From Lachnospiraceae bacterium (GTDB taxonomy: Bacteria > Bacillota > Clostridia > Lachnospirales > Lachnospiraceae): a stretch of 57,387 bases of DNA. Below the pieces are notes generated by a model. The model ran no database searches. It was not told the origin of the DNA and was given only the letters and a program-made list of their open reading frames with translations. The stretch is taken from assembly GCA_017450485.1 (NCBI GenBank), contig JAFSTN010000004.1, positions 1 to 57,387 on the forward strand, given 5' to 3'. The translations under genes and the position numbers were made by a program. Numbering within the stretch: the first letter of the stretch is position 1; every line of letters starts with the position of its first letter. Positions 1 through 7,692 of the stretch are shown here, in pieces.

Positions 1-137
1 ATCTTCGAGCAACTCATCAGCTCTAATCCTTTCTCACTCTGTACAAGCTCTATCACCCGTTTGATCTGGTATGACGTATTGGCCTGCACTCTCACATTTA
101 CGAGGTTTTCGGGAAACCTGCTCTCTCTGTAATCCAT
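1..137 (-). CDS. Partial hypothetical protein (N-terminus only)
   Basis: The first 45 codons of a gene that runs off the left edge. The start ATG at 137-135 follows a strong Shine-Dalgarno (GGAGGAG) about 10 bases upstream. The visible residues begin MDYRESRFPENLVNVRVQ and continue with a helix-like, charged stretch. I do not recognise the family. It lies downstream of the lysS terminator and of a possible short ORF whose stop codon touches this gene's ribosome-binding site, so the two may be cotranscribed. Confidence 0.6.
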   Translation of the reverse strand, partial: MDYRESRFPENLVNVRVQANTSYQIKRVIELVQSEKGLELMSCSK

Positions 138-153
138 TGCGATAATTCTCCTC

Positions 154-234
154 CTATGGCGATTTATTTTTCCGCAGGCTCATGTGATTTTTGTTGTGAC
201 GCAACAACACATGCACTATCGCTGTCCCATACAT
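154..234 (-). CDS. Possible 26-residue ORF with a strong ribosome-binding site
   Basis: An ORF of 26 codons starting MYGTAIVHVLL, preceded by AAAGGAGGAG about 9 bases before the ATG. Its TAG stop overlaps the GGAGGAG ribosome-binding site of the next gene, an arrangement typical of translational coupling or of a leader peptide. Part of it (around TGTTGT...ACAACA) can fold into a small hairpin. No family is recognised; it may also be chance, and the case rests only on the ribosome-binding site and spacing. Confidence 0.35.
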   Translation of the reverse strand: MYGTAIVHVLLRHNKNHMSLRKNKSP

Positions 235-352
235 ACGCGGTTTCTCCTCCTTTCCAACCTCAAAATCTGACCAATTTTGACCAAACTTCCCTCCGACACA
301 TGATTTCAATTGTCGTACTGCCGGAAAGCCGCCAAAACACCACAACAGAGAC

Positions 353-399
353 AAAAAAAGAGCACTTCCTTCGAATTTTCATTCTTAGAAAGTGCCCTT
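353..399 (-). terminator. Rho-independent terminator of greA-lysS
   Basis: Read on the minus strand, a roughly 10-bp stem (GGGCACTTTC pairing with GGAAGTGCTC, including two G-T pairs) with an inner GAAT/ATTC pair is followed by seven T residues. It lies about 145 bases after the lysS stop codon. Confidence 0.75.
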
Positions 400-543
400 A
401 AGCCTTACATTATTCTGTTGGTTCTTTGGTTTCCGAATGGCCGTATTTGGCTCATTTCGGGTCATTTGAGTGGATTATTTGTTGTATTTTTGTCGTACCA
501 TCCTGTTCCTACACCCCTCAAACCCTTGATATTACTGACTTTT

Positions 544-2172
544 TCAGCCGAGTGACTTAAGTGTCGGGAATGCGATCACGTCACGTATGGCCGGTGAATC
601 AGTCAGCAGCATGACAAGTCTGTCGATGCCGTATCCTATACCTCCCGTTGGTGGCATTCCGACCTCGAGCGCGTTTAAGAAATCCTCATCGGTATGCTCG
701 GCTTCCTCGTCACCTGCTGCCGCATTGGCATCCTGCATCGCGAAACGCTCGCGCTGGTCGATCGGATCGTTGAGTTCGGAATATGCGTTACACATCTCCC
801 ATGTATTGATGAAGAGCTCGAATCTCTCAACCTTGGTGGGATCATCAGGCTTCTTCTTGGTCAGCGGTGATATCTCGATCGGATGGTCCATTACGAATGT
901 AGGCTGAACCAGCTTCTCTTCACAATACTCCTCAAAGAACAGATTCAGGATATGTCCCTTGGTATGGAACGACTCGTACTCGATATGATGCTCCTTGGCC
1001 AGCTTCTTGGCTGCCTCGTCATCGGGTACCTGAGCGGGATCGTCAAAGTCGATGCCTGCATACTTCTTAACCGCCTCCGTCATCGTGATCCTTTCAAAAG
1101 GCTTGCCGAAGTCCAGCTCGATATCGCCGTACTTGAACTTGGTCGTACCCAGAACTGTCTGAGCCAGGTGTCTGAACATCTCTTCGGTCAGGTCCATCAT
1201 CCCGTGATAATCGGTATATGCCTGATAGAGCTCCATCAGTGTGAACTCGGGATTGTGTCTCGTATCCACGCCCTCGTTACGGAACACGCGGCCGATCTCA
1301 TATACTCTCTCGAGTCCGCCGACGATCAGTCTCTTCAGATAGAGTTCGAGAGAGATACGAAGCTTCATATCCTCATCGAGTGCATTGAAGTGTGTCTCAA
1401 AAGGACGTGCCGCAGCACCCCCGGGATTATATACGAGCATGGGAGTCTCGACTTCCATGAAGTCCTTCGCATCCAGGAATCTGCGGATCTCTGCGATGAT
1501 TCTGCTCCTCTTGATGAAGGTATCCTTCACATCGGGATTCATGATCATATCCACATATCTCTGACGATATCTGATATCGGTGTTGGTGAGTCCGTGGAAC
1601 TTCTCGGGAAGTATCTGGAGTGACTTGGTGAGAAGTGTCACCTCCGATGCATGCACGCTGATCTCGCCGGTCATGGTACGGAATACATATCCCTTCACGC
1701 CGACGATATCACCTACATCATATTTCTTATAGTCAGCGTAGGCATCCTCGCCTATGGCATCGCGTGCCACATAGATCTGGATGCTACCGCTCTTATCCTG
1801 CAGATTGGAAAAAGAAGCTTTGCCCATGATCCTCTTGCTCATCAGACGACCTGCTATGGTCACGTTGATGGGCTGAGCATCCATGATCGCACGACGCTCC
1901 TCGTAATCAGCCTTACGCTTCGGTCTGGCTTCTTCTTCCGGGAGTCCGGTCACATCTACCGGCGGACGATCCCCCAGCAGCTTCGCCTCCAGCTCCTCAT
2001 ATTCGGATGCAGCTTCGGAAGCGTGATATGTCACGTCATACTTGGTTATGACAAAAGGATCCTTGCCTGCTTCCTGCAGATTGGCGAGCTTCTCGCGTCT
2101 GACCTTCAGCAGCTGACCCAGATCCTGCTCCTCAGGCTGTTGTGTATTGTTATTCCCGTTCTGATTTCCCAT
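544..2172 (-). CDS. lysS: Lysyl-tRNA synthetase, class II
   Basis: Charges tRNA-Lys with lysine in the cytoplasm. The 542-residue product has the class II LysRS layout: an N-terminal OB-fold anticodon-binding domain (GRLMSKRIMGKASF near residue 110), motif 2 with the FRNEG and RHNPEF signature near 300, and motif 3 at the C-terminus (GIDRLVMLLTDSPAIRDV). A start four codons upstream (2184) is possible, but GGAG lies six bases before the ATG at 2172, so that start is preferred; an Asn/Gln-rich stretch follows it. The gene lies 66 bases after greA with a hairpin between them, and is probably expressed from the greA promoter. Length is slightly above the usual 490-510 because of the N-terminal extension and the linker around residue 70-90. 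Confidence 0.97.
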   Translation of the reverse strand: MGNQNGNNNTQQPEEQDLGQLLKVRREKLANLQEAGKDPFVITKYDVTYHASEAASEYEELEAKLLGDRPPVDVTGLPEEEARPKRKADYEERRAIMDAQPINVTIAGRLMSKRIMGKASFSNLQDKSGSIQIYVARDAIGEDAYADYKKYDVGDIVGVKGYVFRTMTGEISVHASEVTLLTKSLQILPEKFHGLTNTDIRYRQRYVDMIMNPDVKDTFIKRSRIIAEIRRFLDAKDFMEVETPMLVYNPGGAAARPFETHFNALDEDMKLRISLELYLKRLIVGGLERVYEIGRVFRNEGVDTRHNPEFTLMELYQAYTDYHGMMDLTEEMFRHLAQTVLGTTKFKYGDIELDFGKPFERITMTEAVKKYAGIDFDDPAQVPDDEAAKKLAKEHHIEYESFHTKGHILNLFFEEYCEEKLVQPTFVMDHPIEISPLTKKKPDDPTKVERFELFINTWEMCNAYSELNDPIDQRERFAMQDANAAAGDEEAEHTDEDFLNALEVGMPPTGGIGYGIDRLVMLLTDSPAIRDVIAFPTLKSLG

Positions 2173-2184
2173 TTCTTTCTCCAT

Positions 2185-2222
2185 AAAATAAATATAAAGG
2201 CAGAGGCCTGCCGGTCTCTGCC
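2185..2222 (-). terminator. Possible attenuator hairpin between greA and lysS
   Basis: On the minus strand GGCAGAG pairs with CTCTGCC across a 10-base loop and is followed by an interrupted T-rich stretch (TTTATATTTATTTT) that runs straight into the lysS ribosome-binding site. A partial terminator could lower lysS relative to greA. The T-tract is interrupted, so strength is uncertain. Confidence 0.4.
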
Positions 2223-2238
2223 CAAACTTACGTCCTGA

Positions 2239-2724
2239 TCAGTTTCTGTTGTGGATCTCAAGTACCTTGTATGAGATCACGCCAACCTGGGTCTCTACCT
2301 TGACCGTATCTCCCACTTTATGTCCGAGAAGTGCAGCGCCTACGGGTGACTCGTTTGAGATCTTGCCTCTGAGTGAATCGGCTTCGGTGGAACCTACGAT
2401 CTTAAATTCCATCTCTTCCTTGGCTGTCTTGTCCTGTACTCTGACCTGACATCCGATGTTGATGGTCTCTAGATCGATATCGCCTTCATCAACGACTTCA
2501 ACATTCTTGAGGATCTTCTCAAGTTCCTCGATCCTGGCCTCGTTATCCCGCTGCTCATCTTTGGCTGCGTCATACTCGGCATTCTCGGAAAGGTCGCCCT
2601 GCTCTCTGGCTTCCTTGATCTTCTGAGCTATCTCATGGCGTTTTACTTCCTTTAAGTAACTCAGCTCGTCCTCATATTCTTTCAGTCCCGCACTCGTCAG
2701 AAAGTTCTTCTTACTCTCACTCAT
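2239..2724 (-). CDS. greA: Transcription elongation factor GreA
   Basis: Rescues backtracked RNA polymerase by stimulating transcript cleavage through the secondary channel. The product has 161 residues, the usual GreA size. The N-terminal coiled coil (about residues 1-78) carries the tip signature GDLSENAEYDAAKDEQ near 43-58 with the acidic residues needed for cleavage. The C-terminal FKBP-like domain includes the GKISNESPVGAALLGHKVGD stretch. Ribosome-binding site AAGGTG lies upstream of the ATG, and a consensus promoter lies 50-80 bases upstream. It forms a pair with lysS. Confidence 0.97.
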   Translation of the reverse strand: MSESKKNFLTSAGLKEYEDELSYLKEVKRHEIAQKIKEAREQGDLSENAEYDAAKDEQRDNEARIEELEKILKNVEVVDEGDIDLETINIGCQVRVQDKTAKEEMEFKIVGSTEADSLRGKISNESPVGAALLGHKVGDTVKVETQVGVISYKVLEIHNRN

Positions 2725-2775
2725 CTCTACACCTTCTTATTATTCTTGTATGGCGCACTTCCGCGCGCGTGTACG

Positions 2776-2804
2776 ATTATACTAATTCCGTGGGGGGATG
2801 TCAA
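2776..2804 (-). promoter_or_regulatory. Consensus sigmaA promoter of greA-lysS
   Basis: Read on the minus strand: TTGACA (2804-2799), exactly 17 bases, TATAAT (2781-2776). Both hexamers are perfect matches to the housekeeping consensus. The start site would be near 2769, giving a leader of about 45 bases before greA. Confidence 0.9.
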
Positions 2805-2821
2805 TATAAAGGGGCGGGTGA

Positions 2822-3793
2822 TCATATATGCGCATGCCGATCATACAGTTCAGTTATCGCTTTCACGAGCTCGTCGTAGCTCTCCATCCCGTTGATGCGC
2901 CCGCGGAACGCCGCCGATCCCGGCACCCCTGCCGTATACCACGCAGTGTGCTTCCGCATCTCGCGTATCCCTATGTATTCTCCTTTATGCTCTATGAGCA
3001 TGCGTCCGTGCTCGAGTATCGTATCGATTTTCTCCTGTGCCGTCGGCGGTTCGGCATGAGAGCCCGTCTCGAGATATGTACGTATGTCCTTAAGCAGCCA
3101 GGGATTCCCCTGCAGGGCACGGCCTATCATCACTCCGTCACATCCGGTCTCCTGCTGCATGCGGACGAAATCTTCCGCGCTCCGGACATCTCCGTTCCCG
3201 ATCACCGGGATGCTCACCGCTGATTTCACCGCCGCTATCACATCCCAGTCAGCCTGCCCCGAGTAGTACTGTTCCCTCGTTCTGCCGTGGACACATACCG
3301 CGCTCGCTCCGGACTCTTCCAGGACGTGAGCCATCTCTACCGCATTTATATGCTCCGGATCAAAACCGGATCTGATCTTCACCGTGACAGGCTTGTCCGA
3401 CACACGGACTATTGTGTCCACTATCCTGCCCGCGAGCTGCGGATCCTTCATCAGTGCACTGCCCTCACCGTTGTTCACGATCTTCGGGACAGGACATCCC
3501 ATATTTATATCGAGGATGTGATACGGTCTGTGCTGTATCATGCGCACGGCTTCCGCCATGACCTCGGGCTCGCTCCCGAACAGCTGAAGCGATACATATC
3601 CCTCATCGGGACCGATCTCCATCAGAGCGGCGGTATTACGGTTGCGATATGTGATCGCCTTCGCACTGATCATTTCCATGCATTCCAGATCACTGCCGTA
3701 TCTCGCACACAGCAATCGAAAAGGCAGGTCACTGATACCTGCCATTGGAGCCGCTATTATTCCTTTGCCTATGTCAACACTGCCGATCCGCAT
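2822..3793 (-). CDS. dusB: tRNA-dihydrouridine synthase B
   Basis: FMN- and NADPH-dependent reduction of uridines in the D-loop of tRNA. The 323-residue TIM-barrel protein shows IIAAPMAGISDLPFR at the N-terminus, the catalytic cysteine motif NMGCPVPK near residue 100, the VKIRSGFD and VHGRTREQYYSG motifs, and IGNGDV plus GRALQGNPW in the FMN-binding half, followed by the helical C-terminal domain. The ATG at 3793 overlaps the stop of the preceding gene by one base (TGATG); a GTG one codon upstream is possible. It is the last gene of the run beginning with the sleB-like gene. Confidence 0.95.
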   Translation of the reverse strand: MRIGSVDIGKGIIAAPMAGISDLPFRLLCARYGSDLECMEMISAKAITYRNRNTAALMEIGPDEGYVSLQLFGSEPEVMAEAVRMIQHRPYHILDINMGCPVPKIVNNGEGSALMKDPQLAGRIVDTIVRVSDKPVTVKIRSGFDPEHINAVEMAHVLEESGASAVCVHGRTREQYYSGQADWDVIAAVKSAVSIPVIGNGDVRSAEDFVRMQQETGCDGVMIGRALQGNPWLLKDIRTYLETGSHAEPPTAQEKIDTILEHGRMLIEHKGEYIGIREMRKHTAWYTAGVPGSAAFRGRINGMESYDELVKAITELYDRHAHI

Positions 3794-4155
3794 CACTCTT
3801 CGCCATCCAGCAATCCGTCGATGCTTTCACCGCATATGAACACCCTGTAATACAGCTCCAGAGATTCCAGCAGTTCCGCACGGTTGCGCCTGATCTCGCC
3901 TATCAGCAGGCCACTCGATACTTCGTCATATGTGATATCGTATTCCTCAGCCTGTGTCTCGAATATGAGCTCACCTTCCTCATCGAACACGATGGTGAAG
4001 ATACCGCCCACTTCCTGTGTATACAGCACACAGATGATCCTCAGTTCATCCTGAAGCGACTGGGGTATCTTCGCAAACTTTTCATTAAAATAATACTTCT
4101 GCTCGTATGCATTGGCACCGCATACCACTATGCGCTCTCTTTTGACTTCGCTCAT
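3793..4155 (-). CDS. Conserved hypothetical protein, DUF6145-like
   Basis: A 120-residue protein, predicted soluble, starting MSEVKRERIVVCGANAYEQKYYFNEKF. From memory it resembles the DUF6145 family found in Lachnospiraceae between birA and dusB, which is exactly its position here. The central part alternates beta-like segments (IICVLYTQEVGGIFTIVFD) with an acidic stretch, and the C-terminus ends DGLLDGEE. Function is unknown. It lies 6 bases after the biotin ligase stop and overlaps the dusB start by one base, so it is cotranslated with both. The family name is recalled, not searched. Confidence 0.85.
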   Translation of the reverse strand: MSEVKRERIVVCGANAYEQKYYFNEKFAKIPQSLQDELRIICVLYTQEVGGIFTIVFDEEGELIFETQAEEYDITYDEVSSGLLIGEIRRNRAELLESLELYYRVFICGESIDGLLDGEE

Positions 4156-4161
4156 ATGACC

Positions 4162-5025
4162 TCACACATAACCATACAGTCCACGGACCGACACTTCGCC
4201 GGCATATACTCTGTGCAGCTCTCCGTCCGGTGTCTCCACCAGCAGCTCACCTCCGGCATCTATCCCTCTGGAGATCCCTGTATACTCTCCCTGAGGATCG
4301 AGGACCCTGACTTCCCTGTCGAGACTGACCAGCAGTTGTTCATACCGCTCTTTCATAAATCCCAGATCCCCCGCAGACAGGAATCTCTCGTACTCAGTCT
4401 CGAACCGCTCCATGACTGACGCGATCAGTTCACTGCGGTCGATCGTATGCCCGCACTCCAGCTTCAGACTCGTCGCCGTATCTCTGATCTCCTCAGGGAA
4501 AAGCTCCCGCTCGCCCTGATTCACGTTGATGCCCACGCCTACCGTCACGTCGCCTATACGGCCGTCATCCATATTCATCTCAGTCAGGATGCCGCAGACC
4601 TTACGTCCGTTCACTACGATATCATTCGGCCATTTGATACGTGCCTGCAGCATATCGTCGCCGGCGTTCATACCACGCAGCACATTCGTGCCGTCCGGCA
4701 CTTTCTTCCCGCCGGTCATCTCAGTGACCGCCTCACACACGGCGAGTGCCATGATGACCGTGATCATTGGTGCATCTGACGGATCGATATCCGGGCGTAG
4801 CAGCAGAGACATATATATGTTCATGCCGGGAGGCGATGACCATTCCCTGCCGCGCCTGCCTCTGCCCGCAGTCTGCATATCGGCTACCGCGAGCGTCCCC
4901 GTCGGTGCGCCCTCACCGGCCAGTTCCCTGATCCTCGCATTCGTCGAATCGGTCTCTTCATAATAATATAGACTCCGTCCCATATACTCAGAACGGAGTC
5001 TGTCTAATATCTCATCACGGGACAT
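4162..5025 (-). CDS. birA: Biotin--[acetyl-CoA-carboxylase] ligase lacking the DNA-binding domain
   Basis: Joins biotin to the lysine of biotin carboxyl carrier proteins through biotinyl-5'-AMP. The 287-residue product begins directly with the catalytic domain: biotin/ATP loop GRGRRGREW at 54-62 and KWPND at 131-135, with the lysine that contacts the adenylate. The C-terminal SH3-like domain covers about residues 230-287. The N-terminal winged helix of bifunctional BirA repressors is absent, and no remnant is seen between this start and the upstream gene, so it should be a monofunctional (group I) ligase that does not repress biotin genes. It begins 4 bases after the SPFH gene stop. Confidence 0.94.
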   Translation of the reverse strand: MSRDEILDRLRSEYMGRSLYYYEETDSTNARIRELAGEGAPTGTLAVADMQTAGRGRRGREWSSPPGMNIYMSLLLRPDIDPSDAPMITVIMALAVCEAVTEMTGGKKVPDGTNVLRGMNAGDDMLQARIKWPNDIVVNGRKVCGILTEMNMDDGRIGDVTVGVGINVNQGERELFPEEIRDTATSLKLECGHTIDRSELIASVMERFETEYERFLSAGDLGFMKERYEQLLVSLDREVRVLDPQGEYTGISRGIDAGGELLVETPDGELHRVYAGEVSVRGLYGYV

Positions 5026-5029
5026 AACT

Positions 5030-5950
5030 TTATTTAACGCTCTTCATACCCTCGGCAAGTACGGTACCTACGGAAGCAATACCCTGCAGTTCGGCGGGCA
5101 TCAGTATCGTGGTAGCCTGTCCGTCCGCAACTTTCTCAAATGCCTCGAGGCTCTTGAGCTTGAGTACGGCTTCATCCGCACCTGCTTCACGCAAGACTCT
5201 GATACCGTCAGCCTTAGCCTGCTGGATGCTCAGGATAGCCTGAGCCTCACCTTCGGCTTCGCGGATCTTCTTTTCCTTCTGAGCTTCCGCATGAAGTACG
5301 GTCGCCTGCTTCTCGGCCTCTGCCTTGAGGATCGCACTTTCTTTCATACCCTCTGCTTCGAGGATGGCTGCTTTCTTCTCTCCTTCCGCACGGGTTACGG
5401 CTTCACGTCTCTCACGCTCAGCCTTCATCTGCTTCTCCATCGCATTCTGGATCTCGGCAGGCGGAATGATATTTTTCAGTTCCACACGATTGACCTTGAT
5501 ACCCCAGGGATCTGTCGCCTCATCGAGGGAGGCACGCATCTTGGTGTTGATGACTTCACGGCTGGTCAGAGTCTGATCGAGTTCCATCTCACCGATGATG
5601 TTACGCAACGTGGTGGCTGTCAGATTCTCGATAGCCATGATCGGATTCTCGACGCCGTATGTAAAGAGCTTGGGATCGGTGATCTGATAGAACACTACGG
5701 TATCGATACGCATCGTAACGTTATCCTTGGTGATAACCGGCTGCGGCGCGAAGTCAACGACCTGCTCCTTCAGAGTTACCCTTTTTGCCACGCGGTCGAA
5801 TATGGGCATCTTGATATGGAGTCCCACAGACCATGTCTGCTGATATGCTCCCAGACGCTCGATAACGAAAGCATTTGCCTGGGGAACGACCTTGATACAT
5901 GTTACAAGTACCACAACTATGATCACTAACAGAGCTATTACTACAGGCAT
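5030..5950 (-). CDS. SPFH/band 7 (stomatin-like, QmcA-type) membrane protein
   Basis: A 306-residue membrane scaffold of the stomatin/prohibitin superfamily. Residues 3-19 form a single N-terminal membrane segment. The SPFH domain (about 20-180) includes VPQANAFVIERLGAYQQTW and the NIIGEMELDQTLTSRE motif. A long alanine/glutamate-rich coiled coil (about 180-260, repeats of the type AEGEKKAAILEAEG) follows, with a hydrophobic tail near 280-300. Ribosome-binding site AGGAGGG precedes the ATG. The partner gene immediately upstream encodes an NfeD-like protein; SPFH-NfeD pairs are a known unit thought to organise membrane microdomains. The exact substrate or role cannot be told from sequence. Confidence 0.93.
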   Translation of the reverse strand: MPVVIALLVIIVVVLVTCIKVVPQANAFVIERLGAYQQTWSVGLHIKMPIFDRVAKRVTLKEQVVDFAPQPVITKDNVTMRIDTVVFYQITDPKLFTYGVENPIMAIENLTATTLRNIIGEMELDQTLTSREVINTKMRASLDEATDPWGIKVNRVELKNIIPPAEIQNAMEKQMKAERERREAVTRAEGEKKAAILEAEGMKESAILKAEAEKQATVLHAEAQKEKKIREAEGEAQAILSIQQAKADGIRVLREAGADEAVLKLKSLEAFEKVADGQATTILMPAELQGIASVGTVLAEGMKSVK

Positions 5951-5989
5951 GATTATCCCTCCTTGACCGGAATCCTCCGGATGCTGTGA

Positions 5990-6448
5990 TTAACTGTTGA
6001 TACTGTGGTCCACACTGGGACGTACGATCAGCTTCACTCCGCTGATTGACAGGATCTCTACTACGGATCCCGCGGGAATCTTCACTTCATCAACGGAACT
6101 TCTGGCTGACCACTCCTGACCGCCCACATTTACGAGTCCGATGTTCTGCAGGTTATCGATCTCGCTCATCACTATGGCGATATGGCCGATCAGACTTTCC
6201 GCATTGGTCCTCACTCTGTCCTTATTGAAATACTTCACAGCTATGGGACGCGTGGTGAGGAGCAGGATGATGCTGACCACCAGAGCAGCTACGATCTGCG
6301 CCCAGAGAGGAACCCCTGCGAGAGCCAGGATGCATGCGACCAGAGAGCCGCCGGCGAACCATATCGTCGTGAGACCCATAGTCAGCAGTTCCACGAGAAC
6401 CAGTACAACCAGTATGACTATCCACATCATTACATAGGTTTCATTCAT
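5990..6448 (-). CDS. NfeD-like membrane protein
   Basis: A 152-residue short NfeD (no ClpP-like protease domain). Three membrane segments occupy about residues 5-25, 28-46 and 48-66, followed by a basic loop and a C-terminal OB-fold (about 85-148; IGHIAIVMSEIDNLQNIGLVNVGGQEW is its core, seen here only as a pattern of short beta strands). NfeD proteins of this size are encoded beside SPFH proteins and are thought to act with them in the membrane. Strong ribosome-binding site GGAGG; it begins 31 bases after the upstream hydrolase stop and ends 39 bases before the SPFH start. Confidence 0.9.
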   Translation of the reverse strand: MNETYVMMWIVILVVLVLVELLTMGLTTIWFAGGSLVACILALAGVPLWAQIVAALVVSIILLLTTRPIAVKYFNKDRVRTNAESLIGHIAIVMSEIDNLQNIGLVNVGGQEWSARSSVDEVKIPAGSVVEILSISGVKLIVRPSVDHSINS

Positions 6449-6479
6449 ACAGGCCTCCTTCTTTCATATCAGATAGCGA

Positions 6480-7574
6480 TCACCAGAATACATTACCGCC
6501 GATCACGATACCCTCGTGATTGCCCGCGCGTCTGAAGTGCGTAGCCGTGCCGACATTCGTCTGTCCGTTCACGGCTGCCTGCGCAGCTGCCATACACGAG
6601 TCGTATACTTTATTATTATACACCGCAGCGACCTTTCCGTTAAGCGCCGGCGTAAACTGTCCCGAAGCATAGATCACACCATAGATCGTGTTCGGATAAG
6701 CTCCGCTTCTGACACGGTTCATAACAACCGCGCCTACAGCCAGCATCCCCTCGGTATTATAAGCTCCTGCCTCACACTGTATGAGTGCAGCCAGCAGTTT
6801 GATCTCATTACCCTCGGCATCGACCTTGGCCTGCTGTGCGCGTAACATGGCCTGGCGCTTCGCCTCGGCTTCCTCTTCCTCACGCTTGCGGATCGCAGCC
6901 ATGGTCTCACCCGAATCTATGGAAAAAGTGATATCCACATACCTGGCGGCTACATATCCGGATTCATCCTCATATGCCACTTCAACCCAGTCGGGGTCGG
7001 AATCGTCGATAACCTCAAGCTCATCACCGTTGGCAATCAGCGCCAGTATATGTGAGTCCTCACTGGGCTCCTCGCGTATGCGGAGCGCATCGGTATTTAC
7101 AGTCAGGATCTTGAATCCGACATCATTGGCCAGAGCCTCCGCTTCTTCATCAAAGAGCAGATATTCATTGCTGACCCAGCCTACCAGATCACCGGACTGG
7201 ATACGTGTCCACTCATCACCGCGCTCGAGTATCCGCCCGCCGCAGTCCTTATACAGCAGGCCAGCCTTCTCGGATTCACTGTCGGGCTCCGTACGTACAT
7301 TCAGGGAATTGGTTACGTTCGCCATGAACAGAGTAGAGAGTTCCTCTTCCTCTTCGGGGGCATTTTCTTCAGCCAAAGCAGCGAGTTCGTCCATCGCTTC
7401 TTTGGACTGCTCGCTCTCTCTGCCGCCTGAACCCACGATATTGGTCACACCTGCGTTTATGCTGTTTAAGTAATCTCTGGTGGTGGTCGCTTCTTCCGCA
7501 TATACATTCATGCTGCCAAGCATCATGCATAAGGATACGGATATGGCGCCCACCCTCTTGACTGCGTCTGTCAT
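6480..7574 (-). CDS. Secreted cell wall hydrolase with two SH3 domains and a SleB/CwlJ-type C-terminal domain
   Basis: A 364-residue exported protein. The signal peptide covers residues 1-26 (cleavage after VYA). Two bacterial SH3 domains lie at about 82-145 and 150-215; both carry the GWVSNEYL / GYVAARYVDI type endings. A charged alanine/glutamate-rich coil (about 222-250) leads to the C-terminal Hydrolase_2 domain (about 255-364) with the LIQCEAGAYNTEGMLAVGAV motif, whose glutamate is the presumed catalytic residue of SleB/CwlJ lytic transglycosylases, and the THFRRAG ending. In spore formers this domain opens the cortex at germination, but with SH3 domains it may act on vegetative peptidoglycan. 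No perfect ribosome-binding site: AAAGG lies very close to the ATG, after a long hairpin. First gene of the run leading to dusB. Confidence 0.9.
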   Translation of the reverse strand: MTDAVKRVGAISVSLCMMLGSMNVYAEEATTTRDYLNSINAGVTNIVGSGGRESEQSKEAMDELAALAEENAPEEEEELSTLFMANVTNSLNVRTEPDSESEKAGLLYKDCGGRILERGDEWTRIQSGDLVGWVSNEYLLFDEEAEALANDVGFKILTVNTDALRIREEPSEDSHILALIANGDELEVIDDSDPDWVEVAYEDESGYVAARYVDITFSIDSGETMAAIRKREEEEAEAKRQAMLRAQQAKVDAEGNEIKLLAALIQCEAGAYNTEGMLAVGAVVMNRVRSGAYPNTIYGVIYASGQFTPALNGKVAAVYNNKVYDSCMAAAQAAVNGQTNVGTATHFRRAGNHEGIVIGGNVFW

Positions 7575-7588
7575 ACCTTTACTGCTAC

Positions 7589-7630
7589 ATTATTACGGAA
7601 TTTCATTCCCAAATGAAATTCTGTAATAAT
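7589..7630 (-). repeat. Long inverted repeat in the leader of the cell wall hydrolase gene
   Basis: Two arms of about 19 bases (ATTATTACGGAATTTCATT and its near-perfect complement, one G-T pair) separated by a four-base loop. There is no T-tract, so it is not an ordinary terminator. It lies in the predicted 5' leader, ending about 15 bases before the start codon, and could block translation or bind a protein. Confidence 0.75.
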
Positions 7631-7663
7631 CTAGTTATGTGAACTTGTTACAAATGTATTACG

Positions 7664-7692
7664 ATTTTATCAACATTCCGTGAAAATGTCAA
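7664..7692 (-). promoter_or_regulatory. SigmaA promoter of the cell wall hydrolase run
   Basis: Minus strand: TTGACA (7692-7687), 17 bases, TAAAAT (7669-7664), with an extended TG one base before the -10. The TGA inside the -35 hexamer is the stop codon of the upstream methylase gene, so the promoter overlaps that gene's end. The expected transcript start is near 7657. Confidence 0.85.

Larger units (their letters stand above)
138..543. other. Intergenic region left of lysS
   Basis: About 400 bases with no convincing long gene. It holds the possible short ORF at 154-234, a pair of TTGGTCA direct repeats spaced exactly 10 bases (268-274 and 278-284 on the plus strand as TGACCAA), the lysS terminator at 353-399, and two copies of TTGTCGTAC (310-318 and 490-498). 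The repeats could be regulator or recombinase sites, but nothing here proves it. Confidence 0.5.

Noticed and set aside
883-1623. Long plus-strand frame opposite lysS
   Set aside because: It is the shadow of a clear class II synthetase; it has no ribosome-binding site and no recognisable motif.
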